From Scleromatobacter humisilvae (GTDB lineage: Bacteria; Pseudomonadota; Gammaproteobacteria; Burkholderiales; Burkholderiaceae_C): a stretch of DNA of 47,490 bases. Of this stretch, positions 8,737 to 20,492 are shown piece by piece (the stretch's first letter is position 1; every line of letters starts with the position of its first letter). Location: contig NZ_JAJLJH010000018.1 in NCBI RefSeq assembly GCF_023231945.1, positions 1 to 47,490 of the forward strand. The letters are read 5' to 3'. The translations under genes and the position numbers were made by a program. The notes beneath the pieces were generated by a model. It had not been told where the DNA came from. It saw only the letters and a list, made by a program, of their open reading frames with translations, and made no database searches.

Positions 8737-10833
8737 ATGACCGATCCCCAGAACGATCTGCAGCGCGCGTTCCAGCTGCATCAGGGCGGGCAACTGGCTG
8801 CCGCCATCGCCCTGTATCGACAGGTGCTGCCCGGGCAACCGTCGAATGCGCACCTGTCGTATCTGCTGGGCACCGCGCTGCTGCAGACGGGCGAGGCGGC
8901 CGAAGGCTCGGACTTTCTTCGACGCTCGCTGGAACTCGATCCCGGCAACGTCGGTGCGATCAACAATCTCGGCATCGCGTTCAAGGAGCAGTGCCGGCTG
9001 GACGAGGCCCTCGCCTGCTTCGACAAGGCCATCGCGATGCAGCCCGACGGCGTCGATGCCCACAACAACCGCGGCGTCGTCCTGAAGGACCTGCGGCGGC
9101 TCGGCGAAGCCGTCGCGAGCTACGACAAGGTGATCGCGCTGCGTCCGGGCCATGCCGAGGCGCACAACAACCGCGGCAACGCGTTGCACGAACTCCGGCG
9201 ATTCGACGAGGCGCTCGCCAGCTGCGACCGCGCCATCGCGCTGAAGCCGGACTATGCGGACGCGCACACGAACCGGGCGCGCGCCCTCGAAGCGCTTGGC
9301 CGCGCACAAGAGGCCATCGCGAGCCTGGACCAGGCGATCCTTGCGCAGCCGAAGCGCGCCGACCGGCATGCGGAGCGCGCCCTCGCGCTGCGGCGCCTCG
9401 GCCGGCTGGACGAGGCGATCGCGAGCTTCGACCGCGCGCTCGCGCTCGATGCCAACGATGTCGAGACCTGCGTCAACAAGGGCGCCACGCTGGGCGAACT
9501 GAACCGCTTCGACGAGGCGCTGGCGAGCCTCGACCGGGCGCTCACGCTCCAGCCCCGGCATCCGGCGGCGCACAGCAACCGCGGCCTGGTCTTGAAGGAC
9601 ATGGGGCGGCTGGACGAGGCATTGGCCAGCTTCGACCAGGCCATCGGCCTCTTCCCCGACTACGTCGATGCCCACAACAACAAGGGCACCGCCTTGTTCG
9701 ACGCCGGCCGGCTGGACGAGGCCCAGGCGTGCTTCGACAAGAGCATCGAGCTCAATCCCGGCGTCGCGCTGTCGCATTCGAACCGGGCCGCCGTGCTGCT
9801 GCGTCGCAATCGGCTCGATGACGCGCTGGCCACCTACGACCAGGCCATCGCGCTCGATCCGGCCCAGACGCGGACGGCGTTCTACAAGGCCGGCACGCTG
9901 ATCCTGCGCGGCGACTACCTCGAGGGCTGGGAGCTCTACGAGCGGCGCGTGGAACAGGCCCACCTGAAATCCCACTTCCCGACGTTTCCCCGATCGTCCT
10001 GGCGCGGGCAGCACAGCATCGCGGGCCAGCGCATCTTCATCCACTCCGAGCAGGGATTCGGCGACGTCGTCCAGTTCTGCCGCTACCTGCCGCTGGTCAG
10101 CCTGCTGGGCGCCGAAATCGTCTTCGAGGTTCCCGGACCGCTGGTCTCGCTGCTCTCGACGCTGCGCTGCGACATGACCCTGGTCGCGCAAGGCGCGCCG
10201 CGGCCGGACTTCGATGCCTATTGCCCGGTGATGAGCCTGCCCTTCGTGTTCAAGACGACGACGGAGACCGTTCCCGCGCGGACGCCCTACCTGTCCTGCG
10301 ACCCGGCCCGAGTGGCCCTCTGGCAGCAACGGCTCGGTCCCCGGTCGCGCTTGCGGGTCGGCCTCGCGTGGTCCGGCTCGTCGACCCACAAGAACGACCG
10401 CAATCGAAGCATGCGGCTGGACACGCTGGGGCCGCTGATGGACCTGCCAATCGACTGGCATTCGCTGCAAAAGGAATATCGGCCACGCGACGTGGCGTCG
10501 CTGGCCCGGCTGCCGCAGCTCCGGCAGCATCAGGACGAGATCGAAGACTTCGCCGACACGGCCGCGCTCGCGCACTGCATGGACGTCGTCATCTCGGTCG
10601 ACACCAGCGTCGCGCACGTCGCCGGCGCGCTCGGCAAGCCCGTCTGGATCCTGCTGGCGCATGCGCCCGACTATCGCTGGCTGCTGGGTCGAGCCGATTC
10701 GCCCTGGTATCCGACGGCCCGCCTGTTCCGCCAACCCGGGGCGGACGACTGGGCCGCGGTGGTCGAGCAGGTTCGCGGACGATTGCTCGAGATGATGGAT
10801 CCGGCTGCATCGTCAATCCGCGCAGGCCGGTGA
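8737..10833 (+). CDS. TPR protein with C-terminal GT9-like glycosyltransferase domain
   Basis: This protein has 698 aa. Residues 5 to about 405 hold some eleven tetratricopeptide repeats with the 34-residue pattern GRLDEALASFDRAIALxPxxxDAHNNRG. A region from about 430 to 690 resembles the heptosyltransferase (GT9) fold, with IFIHSEQGFGDVVQFCRYLP near its start and ISVDTSVAHVAGALGKPVW near its end, the usual nucleotide-sugar-site signature. Proteins of this layout are widespread in proteobacteria; some modify proteins or surface glycans, but no acceptor is known here. The ATG at 8737 is taken because the repeat array begins there. A TACATT box lies 6 nt upstream and no Shine-Dalgarno is visible. 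Confidence 0.88.
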   Translation: MTDPQNDLQRAFQLHQGGQLAAAIALYRQVLPGQPSNAHLSYLLGTALLQTGEAAEGSDFLRRSLELDPGNVGAINNLGIAFKEQCRLDEALACFDKAIAMQPDGVDAHNNRGVVLKDLRRLGEAVASYDKVIALRPGHAEAHNNRGNALHELRRFDEALASCDRAIALKPDYADAHTNRARALEALGRAQEAIASLDQAILAQPKRADRHAERALALRRLGRLDEAIASFDRALALDANDVETCVNKGATLGELNRFDEALASLDRALTLQPRHPAAHSNRGLVLKDMGRLDEALASFDQAIGLFPDYVDAHNNKGTALFDAGRLDEAQACFDKSIELNPGVALSHSNRAAVLLRRNRLDDALATYDQAIALDPAQTRTAFYKAGTLILRGDYLEGWELYERRVEQAHLKSHFPTFPRSSWRGQHSIAGQRIFIHSEQGFGDVVQFCRYLPLVSLLGAEIVFEVPGPLVSLLSTLRCDMTLVAQGAPRPDFDAYCPVMSLPFVFKTTTETVPARTPYLSCDPARVALWQQRLGPRSRLRVGLAWSGSSTHKNDRNRSMRLDTLGPLMDLPIDWHSLQKEYRPRDVASLARLPQLRQHQDEIEDFADTAALAHCMDVVISVDTSVAHVAGALGKPVWILLAHAPDYRWLLGRADSPWYPTARLFRQPGADDWAAVVEQVRGRLLEMMDPAASSIRAGR

Positions 10834-10920
10834 ACGCCGCAACGTCGGCGTGAGTCGAATCGCCTCTCGCGGGAACATCGATTGCTCGACCGTCGCCCTG
10901 CCACCTGCCTCGGACATCGC

Positions 10921-11958
10921 TTGGACCCGCATCCGAAAGACCTCGTCGTCGCGCGCCCCGAAGGCCTCTATTGCCCGCCGGGCGACTTCTTCATCGACCC
11001 GTGGCAGCCGGTCGCGCAGGCGCTGATCACGCACGCGCACGGCGACCACCTGCGCATGGGCCATGGCCGCTACCTGACGGCCGAGGCGGGCCGGCACGTG
11101 GTGACGCACCGCGTCGGACCGGTCGACCTGCAGACGCTCGCGTACGGCGAGGCGATCACGCATCGCGGCGTGAAGATCTCGTTCCATCCCGCGGGGCACG
11201 TGCTCGGCTCGGCGCAGATCCGCCTGGAGCACGAGGGCCGGGTCTGGGTCGTCTCGGGCGACTACAAGACCGGCCCGGACGCGACCTGCGCGCCCTTCGA
11301 GCCGGTGCGCTGCGACGTCTTCATCACCGAGTCGACGTTCGGCCTGCCGGTGTTCCGCTGGGCGCCGCAGCAGGACGTGTTCGACTCGATCAACGCCTGG
11401 TGGCGCGACAACGCCGAGGCCGGCCGCGCGTCCGTCGTATACGCGTATTCGTTCGGCAAGGCGCAGCGCGTGCTGACGGGGCTCGATCCGTCCATCGGAA
11501 CGATCGTCGTGCACGGCGCCGTCGCGGCGATGGACGAGGCCTACCGGCAGTCGGGCGTGGCGCTGCCGCCGACCAGGAGCGTGCTGGAGGCGACGCCTGC
11601 CGAACTGCGGCGCTGCCTCGTCGTGGCGCCGCCGTCGGCGCAGGCCAGCGCCTGGCTGAAGCGCTTCGGCGACTACAGCGACGCCTTCGCCTCCGGCTGG
11701 ATGCTGCTGCGCGGCGCGCGCCGGCGGCGCAACGTCGACCGCGGCTTCATCCTGTCCGACCACGCCGACTGGCCAGGCCTGCTGGAGGCGATCGCGGCGA
11801 GCGGCGCGCCGCGCGTGATCGTCACGCACGGCTACGTCGAGCCGCTGGTGCGCTTTCTCGCCGAACAAGGCCTGGAGTCCGGTGCGTTCAAGACGCAATA
11901 CGGCGACGACGAGGACGTCAAGGAGGCCGAGGAACCCGTGCCGGCCGAGGCGCCATGA
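10921..11958 (+). CDS. Ligase-associated DNA exonuclease (metallo-beta-lactamase fold)
   Basis: This 345-aa nuclease has the metallo-beta-lactamase/beta-CASP fold and, in many bacteria, is encoded next to an ATP-dependent ligase and Lhr helicase. The metal site HAHGDH is at 38-43, with [12 protein letters not shown] and SGDYKTG supplying further ligands. No ATG is available near the start. TTG at 10921 gives the usual short leader before [14 protein letters not shown]; another in-frame TTG at 10882, preceded by GGGAA, would add 13 residues. It is the first gene of a four-gene repair operon, its stop overlapping the ligase ATG. I see no LexA-type box upstream. The repair role is inferred from the family. 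Confidence 0.88.
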   Translation: MDPHPKDLVVARPEGLYCPPGDFFIDPWQPVAQALITHAHGDHLRMGHGRYLTAEAGRHVVTHRVGPVDLQTLAYGEAITHRGVKISFHPAGHVLGSAQIRLEHEGRVWVVSGDYKTGPDATCAPFEPVRCDVFITESTFGLPVFRWAPQQDVFDSINAWWRDNAEAGRASVVYAYSFGKAQRVLTGLDPSIGTIVVHGAVAAMDEAYRQSGVALPPTRSVLEATPAELRRCLVVAPPSAQASAWLKRFGDYSDAFASGWMLLRGARRRRNVDRGFILSDHADWPGLLEAIAASGAPRVIVTHGYVEPLVRFLAEQGLESGAFKTQYGDDEDVKEAEEPVPAEAP

Positions 11959-13622
11959 AGGAGTTCGCGGCCCTGTTCTCGGCGCTCGATTCGACGACGT
12001 CGACGAAGAAGAAGACCGACGCGCTGCTGTTGTACTTCCAGCGCGCGCAGCCGGCGGATGCCGCATGGGCGCTCTACTTCCTCGCCGGCGGCAAGCCGCG
12101 CCAGACCGTGCCCACCGGCCTGCTGCGCAGCGCCGCGCGCGAGGCGGCCGGCATTCCGGAATGGCTGTTCGACGAGAGCTACGACGTCGTCGGCGACCTG
12201 GCCGAGACCATTGCCCACGTGCTGCCGCCGGCGCCGCGGACGATCGAGCTGCCGCTGCACGTGTGGATCGAGGAGCGGCTGCTCGCGCTGCGCGGCCAGG
12301 CGCCCGAGGCGATCTCCGCGGCGCTCAAGAACTACTGGAACGAGCTCGATACCCCGGGCCGTTTCCTGCTGACCAAGCTGATCGGCGGCAGCTTCCGCGT
12401 CGGCGTCGCCAGGAGCCTCGTGCTGCGCGCGCTGGCGGAGGCCACGGGCATCGACGCGAAGCTGCTCGCGCAACGGCTCATGGGCTACACCGACAAGAGC
12501 CACGCGCCCGATGCCGCGCGCTATGCGTTGCTGGTCGATCCGTCGCAGGCGTCGTCGCCGGCCGAGTCGGGCCAGCCGTATCCGTTCTTCCTCGCGCATC
12601 CGTTCCAGGCCGCGATCGAGACACTGGGCGACCTGGCCGACTGGCAGGTCGAATGGAAGTGGGACGGCATCCGCGCGCAGTTCATCCGCCGCGGCGCGGC
12701 TTCGTGGCTGTGGTCGCGCGGCGAGGACCTGCTCAACGGCCGCTTCCCCGAGATCGACGCGATGCATGCGCAGCTGCCCGACCACACGGTGCTGGACGGC
12801 GAGATCGTCGTCTGGCGCGACGGCCGCGTGCAGCCCTTCGCCGACCTGCAGAAGCGCATCGGCCGCAAGACCGTGACGAAGAAGATCCTCGCGGACCTGC
12901 CGGTCGCGTTCCTGGCCTACGACCTGCTCGAGGCCGACGGCGTCGACATCCGCGACTGGCCGCAGTGGCAGCGCCGCGAGCGACTCGAGCAGATCGTCGC
13001 CGGTGCCTCGCTCGGCGCGAACGATCCGCTGCAGATCTCGCCGCTCGTCGACGCGCCGGACTGGCCGACGCTCGCGGCGCTGCGCGGCGAATCGCGCGCC
13101 CGCGGCGTCGAGGGCTTCATGCTCAAGCAACGCGAGGGCCGCTACGGCGCGGGCCGCACCAAGGACGTGGGCACGTGGTGGAAATGGAAGATCGATCCGT
13201 ACAGCGTCGACGCGGTGCTGATCTACGCGCAGAGCGGCCACGGGCGGCGCGCCAATCTCTACACGGATCTCACGTTCGGTGTCTGGGACGGCGTGGCCGG
13301 CGACGAGGCCAATCCGCGGCGGCTCGTGCCGTTCGCGAAGGCGTATTCGGGCCTGACCGACGACGAGATGCGCCAGGTCGACCAGCGCATCCGCCAGACG
13401 ACCACCGAGAAGTTCGGCCCGGTGCGCAGCGTGACGCCGACGCTGGTCGTCGAGCTCGGCTTCGAGGGCATCCAGGCCTCGCCGCGCCACAAGTCCGGGA
13501 TCGCGGTGCGCTTTCCGCGCATGCTGCGGCTGCGTTGGGACAAGCCCGTCGACGAGGCCGACACGCTGCGGACGCTGCGCGACTTCATCGCCGAGTCCGC
13601 CGCGCTGAAGAATCCGGCATGA
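11955..13622 (+). CDS. ATP-dependent DNA ligase (repair-associated)
   Basis: This 555-aa ligase seals nicks using ATP, unlike the essential NAD-dependent LigA. Residues 1 to about 200 are an alpha-helical N-terminal DNA-binding domain. The adenylation domain contains motif I EWKWDGIR with Lys235 as nucleotide acceptor, then LDGEIVVW, the later [20 protein letters not shown] and motif V WWKWKIDP. An OB-fold follows to the C-terminus. It overlaps the upstream exonuclease and the downstream helicase by 4 nt each, so the products are probably made together as a DNA-end repair set. Confidence 0.94.
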   Translation: MKEFAALFSALDSTTSTKKKTDALLLYFQRAQPADAAWALYFLAGGKPRQTVPTGLLRSAAREAAGIPEWLFDESYDVVGDLAETIAHVLPPAPRTIELPLHVWIEERLLALRGQAPEAISAALKNYWNELDTPGRFLLTKLIGGSFRVGVARSLVLRALAEATGIDAKLLAQRLMGYTDKSHAPDAARYALLVDPSQASSPAESGQPYPFFLAHPFQAAIETLGDLADWQVEWKWDGIRAQFIRRGAASWLWSRGEDLLNGRFPEIDAMHAQLPDHTVLDGEIVVWRDGRVQPFADLQKRIGRKTVTKKILADLPVAFLAYDLLEADGVDIRDWPQWQRRERLEQIVAGASLGANDPLQISPLVDAPDWPTLAALRGESRARGVEGFMLKQREGRYGAGRTKDVGTWWKWKIDPYSVDAVLIYAQSGHGRRANLYTDLTFGVWDGVAGDEANPRRLVPFAKAYSGLTDDEMRQVDQRIRQTTTEKFGPVRSVTPTLVVELGFEGIQASPRHKSGIAVRFPRMLRLRWDKPVDEADTLRTLRDFIAESAALKNPA

Positions 13623-16261
13623 CCCGCCCGGTGTCGCGCGCCGCCGTCGAACGCTGGCTCGCGACGCGCGGGTGGAAGCCATTCGCGTTCCAGCGCGAGG
13701 TCTGGCACGCGATGGCCGAGGGCCGCAGCGGGCTGCTGCATGCGAACACCGGCACCGGCAAGACGCTCGCGGCGTGGCTGGGAGCGCTGCAGGCCTTGAG
13801 AGTCGAGGCGCCGCCGGCGCGAGTGCGCGCGAAGCCGGTCGCGCCGCCGCTGTCGGTGCTGTGGATCACGCCGATGCGCGCGCTCGCCGCCGACACCACG
13901 CGCGCGCTGCGCGATCCGATGACGGACCTCGCGCCGACGTGGACGATCGGTCTGCGCAGCGGCGATACCACCTCGGCCGAACGCAGCGCACAGGACCGGC
14001 GCCTGCCGACCGTGCTCGTCACGACGCCCGAGAGCCTGACGCTGCAGCTCGCGCGCGCCGATGCGCTGGACACGCTCGCGCACGTGCAGCTGGTCGTCGT
14101 CGACGAGTGGCACGAGCTGCTGGGCAACAAGCGCGGCGTGCAGGTGCAGCTCGCGTTGGCGCGGCTGCGGCAGCGGCGTCCGGATCTGATCTGCTGGGCC
14201 TTGTCGGCGACGCTGGGCAACCTCGAAGAAGCGCTGGCCACGCTCGTGGGCGTGCGCGCGCCCGCGCGTGACGCGAGCGCGCCCGAGCCCGCGCTGGTGC
14301 GCGGCGAGGTCGCCAAGACCATCGTCATCGACACGCTGCTGCCCGAGCGCGCCGAGCGTTTCTCGTGGGGCGGCCACATGGGCCTGCGCATGCTGCCGCA
14401 GGTCGTGCAGGCGATCGAGGAAGGCGGCACGACGCTGGTGTTCACCAACACGCGATCGCAGGCCGAGCGCTGGTACCAGGCGCTGCTGGAGGCGCGCCCC
14501 GACTGGGCCGGCGTGATCGCGCTGCATCACGGCTCGCTCGCGAAGGAGGTGCGCGACTGGGTCGAGCAAGGCCTGAAGGCGGGCACGCTGCGCGCGGTGG
14601 TCTGCACGTCCAGCCTGGATCTGGGCGTCGACTTCCTGCCGGTCGACCGCGTGCTGCAGATCGGCTCGGCCAAGGGCATCGCGCGGCTTCTGCAGCGCGC
14701 CGGCCGTTCGGGCCATGCGCCGGGACGGCCGTCGCGCGTCACGCTGGTGCCGACGCACAGCCTCGAGCTGGTGGAGGCCGCGGCGGCGCGCCACGCGGCG
14801 CAGGCCGGCCAGGTGGAACGGCGCCACTCGCCGCACGAGCCGCTGGACGTGCTGGTGCAGCACCTCGTGACCATCGCGCTCGGCGGCGGCTTCGTGCCGG
14901 ACGCGCTGTACGAGGAGGTGCGCACCACGACCGCGTACCGCGACCTCGACGCGTCGAACTGGCAGTGGTGCCTGGACTTCGTGCGCCAGGGCGGACCGAC
15001 GCTGGCGTCCTACCCGGACTTCCAGCGCGTCGCGCCCGACGAGCTGGGCGTCTGGCGCGTGCCCGACGCGCGGCTCGCGCGCCGGCATCGCGTCAACATC
15101 GGCACCATCGTCAGCGACGCCAGCATCAACGTGCAGTACCAGACCGGCGGCCCGCTGGGCAGCGTGGAGGAGAGCTTCGTCGCGCGCATGAAGCCGGGCG
15201 ACTGCTTCCTGTTCGGCGGCCGGATGCTGGAGCTGATCCGCATCCACCAGATGACCGCCTACGTGAAGAAGGCGCCGCCCGGGCGCGGCGCCGTGCCGCG
15301 CTGGAACGGCGGGCGCATGCCCTTGTCCAACACGCTGGCCGACGCGGTGCTGCGCGAGCTCGACGCGGCCGACCACGACGTCTTCGACAGCCCCGAGATG
15401 CAGTGCGTGCGCCCGTTGCTGGACATCCAGCGCCGCTGGTCCGCGCTGCCCACGCCCACCGCGCTGGTCGCCGAGACCTGGAAGGATCGCGAGGGCTGGC
15501 ACCTGTTCCTCTATCCGTTCGCGGGCCGCCAGGTCCACCTTGGCCTCGCGAGCCTGCTGGCCTGGCGCGCGGCGCAGCCGGAGCAGGCGACGTTCTCGAT
15601 CGCGATCAACGACTACGGCCTCGAGCTGCTCAGCGCGCGCGAGATCGCGTGGGCCGAGCGCCTGCCCGCGTTGCTGGTCGTGCCCGACGAGCCGAATGCG
15701 CTGCTGTCGGAAGTGCTGGCGAGCCTCAACGCGACCGAACTCTCGCGGCGGCGCTTCCGCGAGATCGCGCGCATCGCCGGGCTGATCTTCCAGTCGCATC
15801 CGGGCGAGCGCCAGTCCAACCGGCAGCTGCAGGCGTCGGCCGGGCTCTACTTCGACGTGTTCCAGAAATACGACCCCGGCAACCGCTTGCTCGCGCAGGC
15901 CGAGAGCGAGTTGCTGAGCCAGGAGCTGGACGTCGCGCAACTCGCCGCCGCGCTGCGGCGCATGAGCGGGCAGCGGCTGGTCGCGATCACGCTTGCGCGG
16001 CCGTCGCCGCTCGCGTTCCCGCTGATGGTCGAGCGCTTCCGCGAGAAGCTGAGCAACGAGTCGCTGTCCGATCGCATCGCGCGCATGGTCGCCGACCTCG
16101 AGGGCCGCGCCGGTGGCGACGCGGTCGGCACGGCGCACGAGGACGCCAAGACGGTGTTCGCGCGGCCCGCGATGGCGGAGACGGCGACCGAGGCGATCCA
16201 GCTCGATCGCGTCGATCCGCCAAGGCGCGCGCCGCGATCGCGCCGCAGGCCGCGTGCATGA
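13619..16261 (+). CDS. Ligase-associated Lhr-type DEXH helicase
   Basis: This 880-aa superfamily 2 helicase has the Lhr-core layout. Walker A is seen as NTGTGKT (43-49), Walker B as DEWH (162-165), motif III as LSATLGN, and the second RecA domain contains [10 protein letters not shown] and [13 protein letters not shown]. After about residue 400 come the winged-helix and Lhr-specific beta domains with [17 protein letters not shown]. Lhr proteins translocate on single-stranded DNA and unwind hybrids. Its start overlaps the ligase stop and its stop overlaps the pdeM start (ATGA each), so it is the third gene of the operon. Confidence 0.93.
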   Translation: MTRPVSRAAVERWLATRGWKPFAFQREVWHAMAEGRSGLLHANTGTGKTLAAWLGALQALRVEAPPARVRAKPVAPPLSVLWITPMRALAADTTRALRDPMTDLAPTWTIGLRSGDTTSAERSAQDRRLPTVLVTTPESLTLQLARADALDTLAHVQLVVVDEWHELLGNKRGVQVQLALARLRQRRPDLICWALSATLGNLEEALATLVGVRAPARDASAPEPALVRGEVAKTIVIDTLLPERAERFSWGGHMGLRMLPQVVQAIEEGGTTLVFTNTRSQAERWYQALLEARPDWAGVIALHHGSLAKEVRDWVEQGLKAGTLRAVVCTSSLDLGVDFLPVDRVLQIGSAKGIARLLQRAGRSGHAPGRPSRVTLVPTHSLELVEAAAARHAAQAGQVERRHSPHEPLDVLVQHLVTIALGGGFVPDALYEEVRTTTAYRDLDASNWQWCLDFVRQGGPTLASYPDFQRVAPDELGVWRVPDARLARRHRVNIGTIVSDASINVQYQTGGPLGSVEESFVARMKPGDCFLFGGRMLELIRIHQMTAYVKKAPPGRGAVPRWNGGRMPLSNTLADAVLRELDAADHDVFDSPEMQCVRPLLDIQRRWSALPTPTALVAETWKDREGWHLFLYPFAGRQVHLGLASLLAWRAAQPEQATFSIAINDYGLELLSAREIAWAERLPALLVVPDEPNALLSEVLASLNATELSRRRFREIARIAGLIFQSHPGERQSNRQLQASAGLYFDVFQKYDPGNRLLAQAESELLSQELDVAQLAAALRRMSGQRLVAITLARPSPLAFPLMVERFREKLSNESLSDRIARMVADLEGRAGGDAVGTAHEDAKTVFARPAMAETATEAIQLDRVDPPRRAPRSRRRPRA

Positions 16262-16932
16262 ACGGCGCACAACTGCTCCGGCTCGACGGCGACGAACTCT
16301 GGCTGCTGCCGGAGCGGGCCGCGTGGCATGCGGACTCGCGCACGCTGTTCATCGCGGACCTGCACCTCGGCAAGTCCGCGACGTTCCGTGCCCGCGGGCT
16401 GCCGGTGCCTTCGGGCACGACGCTGGAGAACCTGCAGCGGCTGGCGACGCTGGTGCGGGAGCACGCCGCGCAACGCGTCGTCTTCCTCGGCGACCTGCTG
16501 CATTCGAAGCACGCGCAACGCGCCGCCGCCATCGCGCCGCTGCATGCCTGGCGCGCGGCGCACGCGGGGCTGCGCTGCGTGCTCGTGCGCGGCAACCACG
16601 AATCGCATGCCGGCGATCCGCCGCCGTCGCTCGGCTTCGAGATCGTCGACGAGCCCTGGCCCGTGGATGGAACTGCTGCCCTCGTCGGCTGCCATCACCC
16701 GCAGCGCGTCGACGTTGGCACCGTGCTCGCGGGCCACTGGCATCCCGCGATCACGTTGTTCGGACCGGCCCGCGATCGCCAGCGCCTCGCGTGCTTCTGC
16801 CTGATCGACGGCCTGCTCGTGCTGCCCGCCTTCGGCGCATTCACGGGCAGCAGTCCGCACGCGCCGCCGGCCGGATCGACCTGCTATCCCGTCGGCGGCG
16901 ATCGCGTCTGGCCGGGCCTTCGCGTCGACTAG
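16258..16932 (+). CDS. pdeM: Ligase-associated DNA damage response endonuclease PdeM
   Basis: This 224-aa calcineurin-like metallophosphoesterase carries the full dinuclear metal set: ADLHLGK (33-39), FLGDLLHSK around Asp79, RGNHES with Asn113-His114, and GHWHP near residue 161. PdeM-type enzymes are encoded with an ATP-dependent ligase, an exonuclease and Lhr, as here. It is the last gene of the operon. A convergent UvrA-like gene ends only 3 nt downstream, with no obvious terminator between them. Confidence 0.93.
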   Translation: MNGAQLLRLDGDELWLLPERAAWHADSRTLFIADLHLGKSATFRARGLPVPSGTTLENLQRLATLVREHAAQRVVFLGDLLHSKHAQRAAAIAPLHAWRAAHAGLRCVLVRGNHESHAGDPPPSLGFEIVDEPWPVDGTAALVGCHHPQRVDVGTVLAGHWHPAITLFGPARDRQRLACFCLIDGLLVLPAFGAFTGSSPHAPPAGSTCYPVGGDRVWPGLRVD

Positions 16933-16935
16933 CGA

Positions 16936-19587
16936 CTACGTGCCGCGGCCCAAGGTCGCGCGCAGGTAGCCGGCCGTGCGGCTCGTGCGATCGCGCGCCA
17001 CCTGCTCCGGCGTGCCGCAGGCGACGATGCGGCCGCCCTCCTCGCCGGCGCCCGGCCCCATGTCGATCACCCAGTCGCTGGCCGCGACGAGGCGCATCTC
17101 GTGCTCGACGACCACCACGGTGTTGCCCGCGTCGACCAGGCCCTGCAACTGCGCCATCAGGCGGTCGACGTCCGACGGATGCAGGCCGGTGCTGGGCTCG
17201 TCGAGCACGTAGAGCGTGTCGCCGCGCTGCGGCCGCTGCAGCTCGGTGGCCAGCTTGATGCGCTGCGCCTCGCCGCCCGACAACTCCGTGGCCGGCTGGC
17301 CCAGGCGCAGGTAGCCCAGGCCGATGTCACGCAAGATGCCGAGCGGCTTGCGCACCGCGGGCTCGTCGGCGAAGAAGGCCCAGGCGTCGTCGACCGTCAT
17401 CGCGAGCACGTCGGCAATGTGCCTGCCGTGCCACGCGATCTTGAGCGTGTCCTCGTTGTAGCGCGCGCCGTGGCAGGTCGGGCACGGCGCGTAGACGCTG
17501 GGCATGAACAGCAGCTCGACGCTGACGAAGCCCTCGCCCTCGCAGGTCTCGCAGCGGCCCTTGGCGACGTTGAACGAGAAGCGGCCCGCGTCGTAGCGTC
17601 GCTTGCGCGCGGCGGGCGTCGCGGCGTAGAGCTTGCGCACCGCGTCGAACAGGCCCGTGTAGGTCGCGAGGTTGGAGCGCGGCGTGCGGCCGATCGGTTT
17701 CTGGTCGACGCGCACCAGCCGGCGGATCGCCTCGGCGCCCGCATGCAGGCGCCCGCGCGTCGGCAGCACGACTTCGGGTGCAGTCTCGTCGGCGTCGTCT
17801 TCCGGATGATCCGGCTCGTGGCCCAGGTGCGCGCACACGAGTTCGACCAGCGCCTGGCTGACGAGGCTGGACTTGCCCGAGCCCGAGACGCCGGTCACCG
17901 CCGTGAACAGGCCCAGCGGAAAGCGCGCGTCCAGGTCGTGCAGGTTGTTGCGCGTGAGTCCGCGCAGTTCGAGCCAGCGCGAAGGCTCGCGCGGGGGCCG
18001 CGCGCGCGGCGCGGGCTCGGCGAAGAGGTATTGCGCCGTGCGCGAGGCCTGCACATCGCGCAGTCCTTCCGGCGGCCCGCTGTACAAGACCTCGCCGCCC
18101 TTCTCGCCGGCGTCGGGGCCGACGTCGACCAGCCAGTCCGCGCGCCGCATCACCTCGAGATCGTGCTCGACGATGAACAGCGAGTTGCCCTGCGCCTTCA
18201 GCTGCGCGAGCGCGTCGAGCAGGGCCTCGCCGTCGGCCGGATGCAGGCCGGCGGTGGGCTCGTCCAGCACGTAGACGACGCCGAACAGGTTGGAGCGGAT
18301 CTGCGTGGCCAGGCGCAGGCGCTGCAGCTCGCCGGGCGACAGCGTCGGCGTGCTGCGCTCCATCGCCAGGTAGCCCAGGCCGAGGTCCTGCAGCGTCGCG
18401 ATGCGCGCGCACAGGTCCTGCGCGATGCGTTGGGCGGCGATGCGCTTCTCCTCCGACAGGTTGGGTGTTCGGCGCACGTCCGGCGCCCCCGCGTGCGAGG
18501 AGCCGCCGGCGGCGATACGCCGTGCCGTATCCGCCCTGGCCTCCGCGCGCGTGGGCGCGGGCGCGTCCCGCGCGACGCCGCCGAAGCGACCCGCGGCCGC
18601 CGGCGCCAGCAGCGCTGCGACGCGGTCCAGCGACATCTGGCCCAGCGTGCCGATGTCGACGCCCGCGAAGGTCACCGACAGCGCCTCGCGCTTGAGCCGC
18701 TTGCCGTCGCACATCGGGCACAGGCCGCCGATCATGTAGCGCGACACGCGCTTCTTCATCAGCGCGCTCTGCGTCGTCGCGAACGTGTGCAGCACGTACT
18801 TGCGCGCGCCCATGAACGTGCCCTGGTAGCTCGGCTCCATCTTCGATTTCAGCGCCGCCTTCGTCTCCGCGGGCGTGAAGCCGGCGTAGACGGGCACGGT
18901 CGGCTGCTCCTCGGTGAACAGGATCCAGTCCCTGTCCTTCTTCGGCAGGTCGCGCCACGGACGGTCGACGTCGACGCCCAGCGTGACGAGGATGTCGCGC
19001 AGGTTCTGCCCGTGCCAGGCCGGCGGCCAGGACGCGATCGCGCGTTCGCGGATCGACAACGACGGATCGGGCACCATCGTCTGCTCGGTGACCTCGAAGA
19101 CGCGGCCCAGGCCGTGGCAGTTCGGGCAGGCGCCCTGGGCGGTGTTGGGCGAGAAGTCCTCCGCGTACAGCATCGGCTGCTTCGCCGGATACGTGCCGGC
19201 GCGCGAGTACAGCATGCGCACGAGGCTGGACAACTGCGACACGCTGCCCACCGACGAGCGCGCGCCCGGCGTGCCGCGCGCCTGCTGCAACGCGACGGCC
19301 GGCGGCAGGCCGGTGATCTCGTCGACGTCGGGCACGCCCACCTGGTCGATCAGCCGCCGAGCGTACGGCGCCACCGATTCGAAGTAGCGCCGCTGCGCTT
19401 CCGCGTAGATCGTGCCGAACGCCAGCGAGGACTTGCCCGAGCCCGAGACGCCGGTGAACACGACCAGCGCGTCGCGCGGGATGTCGACGTCGACGTCCTT
19501 TAGGTTGTGCTCGCGCGCGCCGCGCACGCGCACGAAGCCGTCGCGCGCGGCGACGGTCGTGGCCTCGGGGCGATCGCGCGGCGCCAT
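16936..19587 (-). CDS. UvrA paralog lacking the UvrB-binding domain (class II UvrA)
   Basis: This 883-aa tandem ABC ATPase belongs to the UvrA family. Both Walker A motifs (GVSGSGKSS near 46-54 and again near 580), both signatures ([24 protein letters not shown]) and both Walker B segments ([26 protein letters not shown]) are present. In canonical UvrA about 200 residues separate RRYFES from the ACPxC zinc half-site; here it is about 80, so the UvrB-binding domain and half of the first zinc module are missing. The C-terminal zinc module CETC...CPTC is intact. An Ala/Arg-rich insertion lies near 335-375. ATG 19587 overlaps the upstream SDR stop by one base (TGATG). Confidence 0.92.
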   Translation of the reverse strand: MAPRDRPEATTVAARDGFVRVRGAREHNLKDVDVDIPRDALVVFTGVSGSGKSSLAFGTIYAEAQRRYFESVAPYARRLIDQVGVPDVDEITGLPPAVALQQARGTPGARSSVGSVSQLSSLVRMLYSRAGTYPAKQPMLYAEDFSPNTAQGACPNCHGLGRVFEVTEQTMVPDPSLSIRERAIASWPPAWHGQNLRDILVTLGVDVDRPWRDLPKKDRDWILFTEEQPTVPVYAGFTPAETKAALKSKMEPSYQGTFMGARKYVLHTFATTQSALMKKRVSRYMIGGLCPMCDGKRLKREALSVTFAGVDIGTLGQMSLDRVAALLAPAAAGRFGGVARDAPAPTRAEARADTARRIAAGGSSHAGAPDVRRTPNLSEEKRIAAQRIAQDLCARIATLQDLGLGYLAMERSTPTLSPGELQRLRLATQIRSNLFGVVYVLDEPTAGLHPADGEALLDALAQLKAQGNSLFIVEHDLEVMRRADWLVDVGPDAGEKGGEVLYSGPPEGLRDVQASRTAQYLFAEPAPRARPPREPSRWLELRGLTRNNLHDLDARFPLGLFTAVTGVSGSGKSSLVSQALVELVCAHLGHEPDHPEDDADETAPEVVLPTRGRLHAGAEAIRRLVRVDQKPIGRTPRSNLATYTGLFDAVRKLYAATPAARKRRYDAGRFSFNVAKGRCETCEGEGFVSVELLFMPSVYAPCPTCHGARYNEDTLKIAWHGRHIADVLAMTVDDAWAFFADEPAVRKPLGILRDIGLGYLRLGQPATELSGGEAQRIKLATELQRPQRGDTLYVLDEPSTGLHPSDVDRLMAQLQGLVDAGNTVVVVEHEMRLVAASDWVIDMGPGAGEEGGRIVACGTPEQVARDRTSRTAGYLRATLGRGT

Positions 19588-20462
19588 CAAGGCCCCGTCT
19601 CCCCGCCGGTGCTGCCCCAGACGTTGCCGGTGGTGAAGCTCGCCTCGTGCGAGGCCAGCAGCACGTATTGCGCGGCGATCTCCGCCGGCTGGCCGGGGCG
19701 GCCCAGCGGCGTGTCCTTGCCGAAGGTCGCGAGCTTGTCAGGCGGCTGGCCGCCGCTGGGCTGCAGCGGCGTCCAGTACGGCCCGGGCGCGACCGCGTTG
19801 ACGCGGATGCCCTGGGCGCCGAGCTGCTTGGCGAGCGAGCGCGTCATCGACAGGATGGCCGCCTTGGTCGCCGCGTAGTCGAGCAGGCATTCCGACGGGT
19901 CGAAGGCCTGCACCGACGACGTGTTGATGATGGCCGCGCCGCGCTTCAGGTGCGGCAGCGCCGCCTTGGTCACGTGGAACAGCGCGTAGACGTTGGTCCT
20001 GAAGACGTCGTCGAAGTGCTCGTCGGGAATGTCGGCGATCGACGGGAACGACGCCTGGCGCGCCGCGTTGTTGACGAGGAGGTCGAGTCCGCCGAGGCCC
20101 TTCGCCGCGTCGTCGACGAGCCGGCGGCAGAACGCCGCGTCGCGCAGGTCGCCCGGCAGCGCGACGGCCTGGCGCCCGGCCTTCTCGATCAGCGCGACGA
20201 CGGCCCGGGCGTCCTCCTCCTCCTGCGGCAGGTAGTTGATCGCGACGTCGGCGCCCTCGCGCGCGAACGCGATCGCCACCGCGCGGCCGATGCCCGAATC
20301 GCCGCCGGTGATCAGCGCCTTGCGGCCCGCGAGCCGGCCCGCGCCGACGTAGCTCGTCTCGCCGTGGTCGGGCGGCGGCTGCATGCGGCAGGCGAGGCCG
20401 GGCCAGGGTTGCTGCTGCTTCGCGAAGGGCGGCTTGGGGTAGGTCGGTTCCTGTTGCGGCAT
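19587..20462 (-). CDS. SDR family oxidoreductase (YghA/general-stress type)
   Basis: This 291-aa short-chain dehydrogenase/reductase uses NAD(P). The first about 45 residues form the Pro/Gln-rich extension ([13 protein letters not shown]) seen in YghA/Gsp39-like members. The cofactor loop [10 protein letters not shown], the NNAA motif and the active-site Y-A-A-T-K (in LDYAATKAA) are intact. The ATG at 20462 has GAGGA upstream. It is divergent from a pyruvate-oxidase-like gene and its stop overlaps the start of the UvrA paralog, so those two minus-strand genes may be co-transcribed. The substrate is unknown; the family is often linked to general stress. Confidence 0.92.
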   Translation of the reverse strand: MPQQEPTYPKPPFAKQQQPWPGLACRMQPPPDHGETSYVGAGRLAGRKALITGGDSGIGRAVAIAFAREGADVAINYLPQEEEDARAVVALIEKAGRQAVALPGDLRDAAFCRRLVDDAAKGLGGLDLLVNNAARQASFPSIADIPDEHFDDVFRTNVYALFHVTKAALPHLKRGAAIINTSSVQAFDPSECLLDYAATKAAILSMTRSLAKQLGAQGIRVNAVAPGPYWTPLQPSGGQPPDKLATFGKDTPLGRPGQPAEIAAQYVLLASHEASFTTGNVWGSTGGETGP

Positions 20463-20492
20463 GGCGTCCTCGCGCGGCGGTGCGGACGCTCC

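Noticed and set aside
7315-10734. Very long minus-strand open frame (over 1100 codons) spanning the chitinase and the antisense of the TPR gene
   Set aside because: Only the last 433 codons show a real protein (signal peptide plus GH18). The rest is antisense to the TPR repeats, and its open state follows from GC-rich codon bias.
10833-10921. LexA/SOS box upstream of the repair operon
   Set aside because: No CTGT-N8-ACAG-like sequence was found in the gap.
11882-16261. Apparent 1459-residue fusion of Arg/Ala-rich sequence with the Lhr helicase
   Set aside because: The upstream part is an out-of-frame reading of the ligase gene. The helicase has its own ATG at 13619 overlapping the ligase stop.
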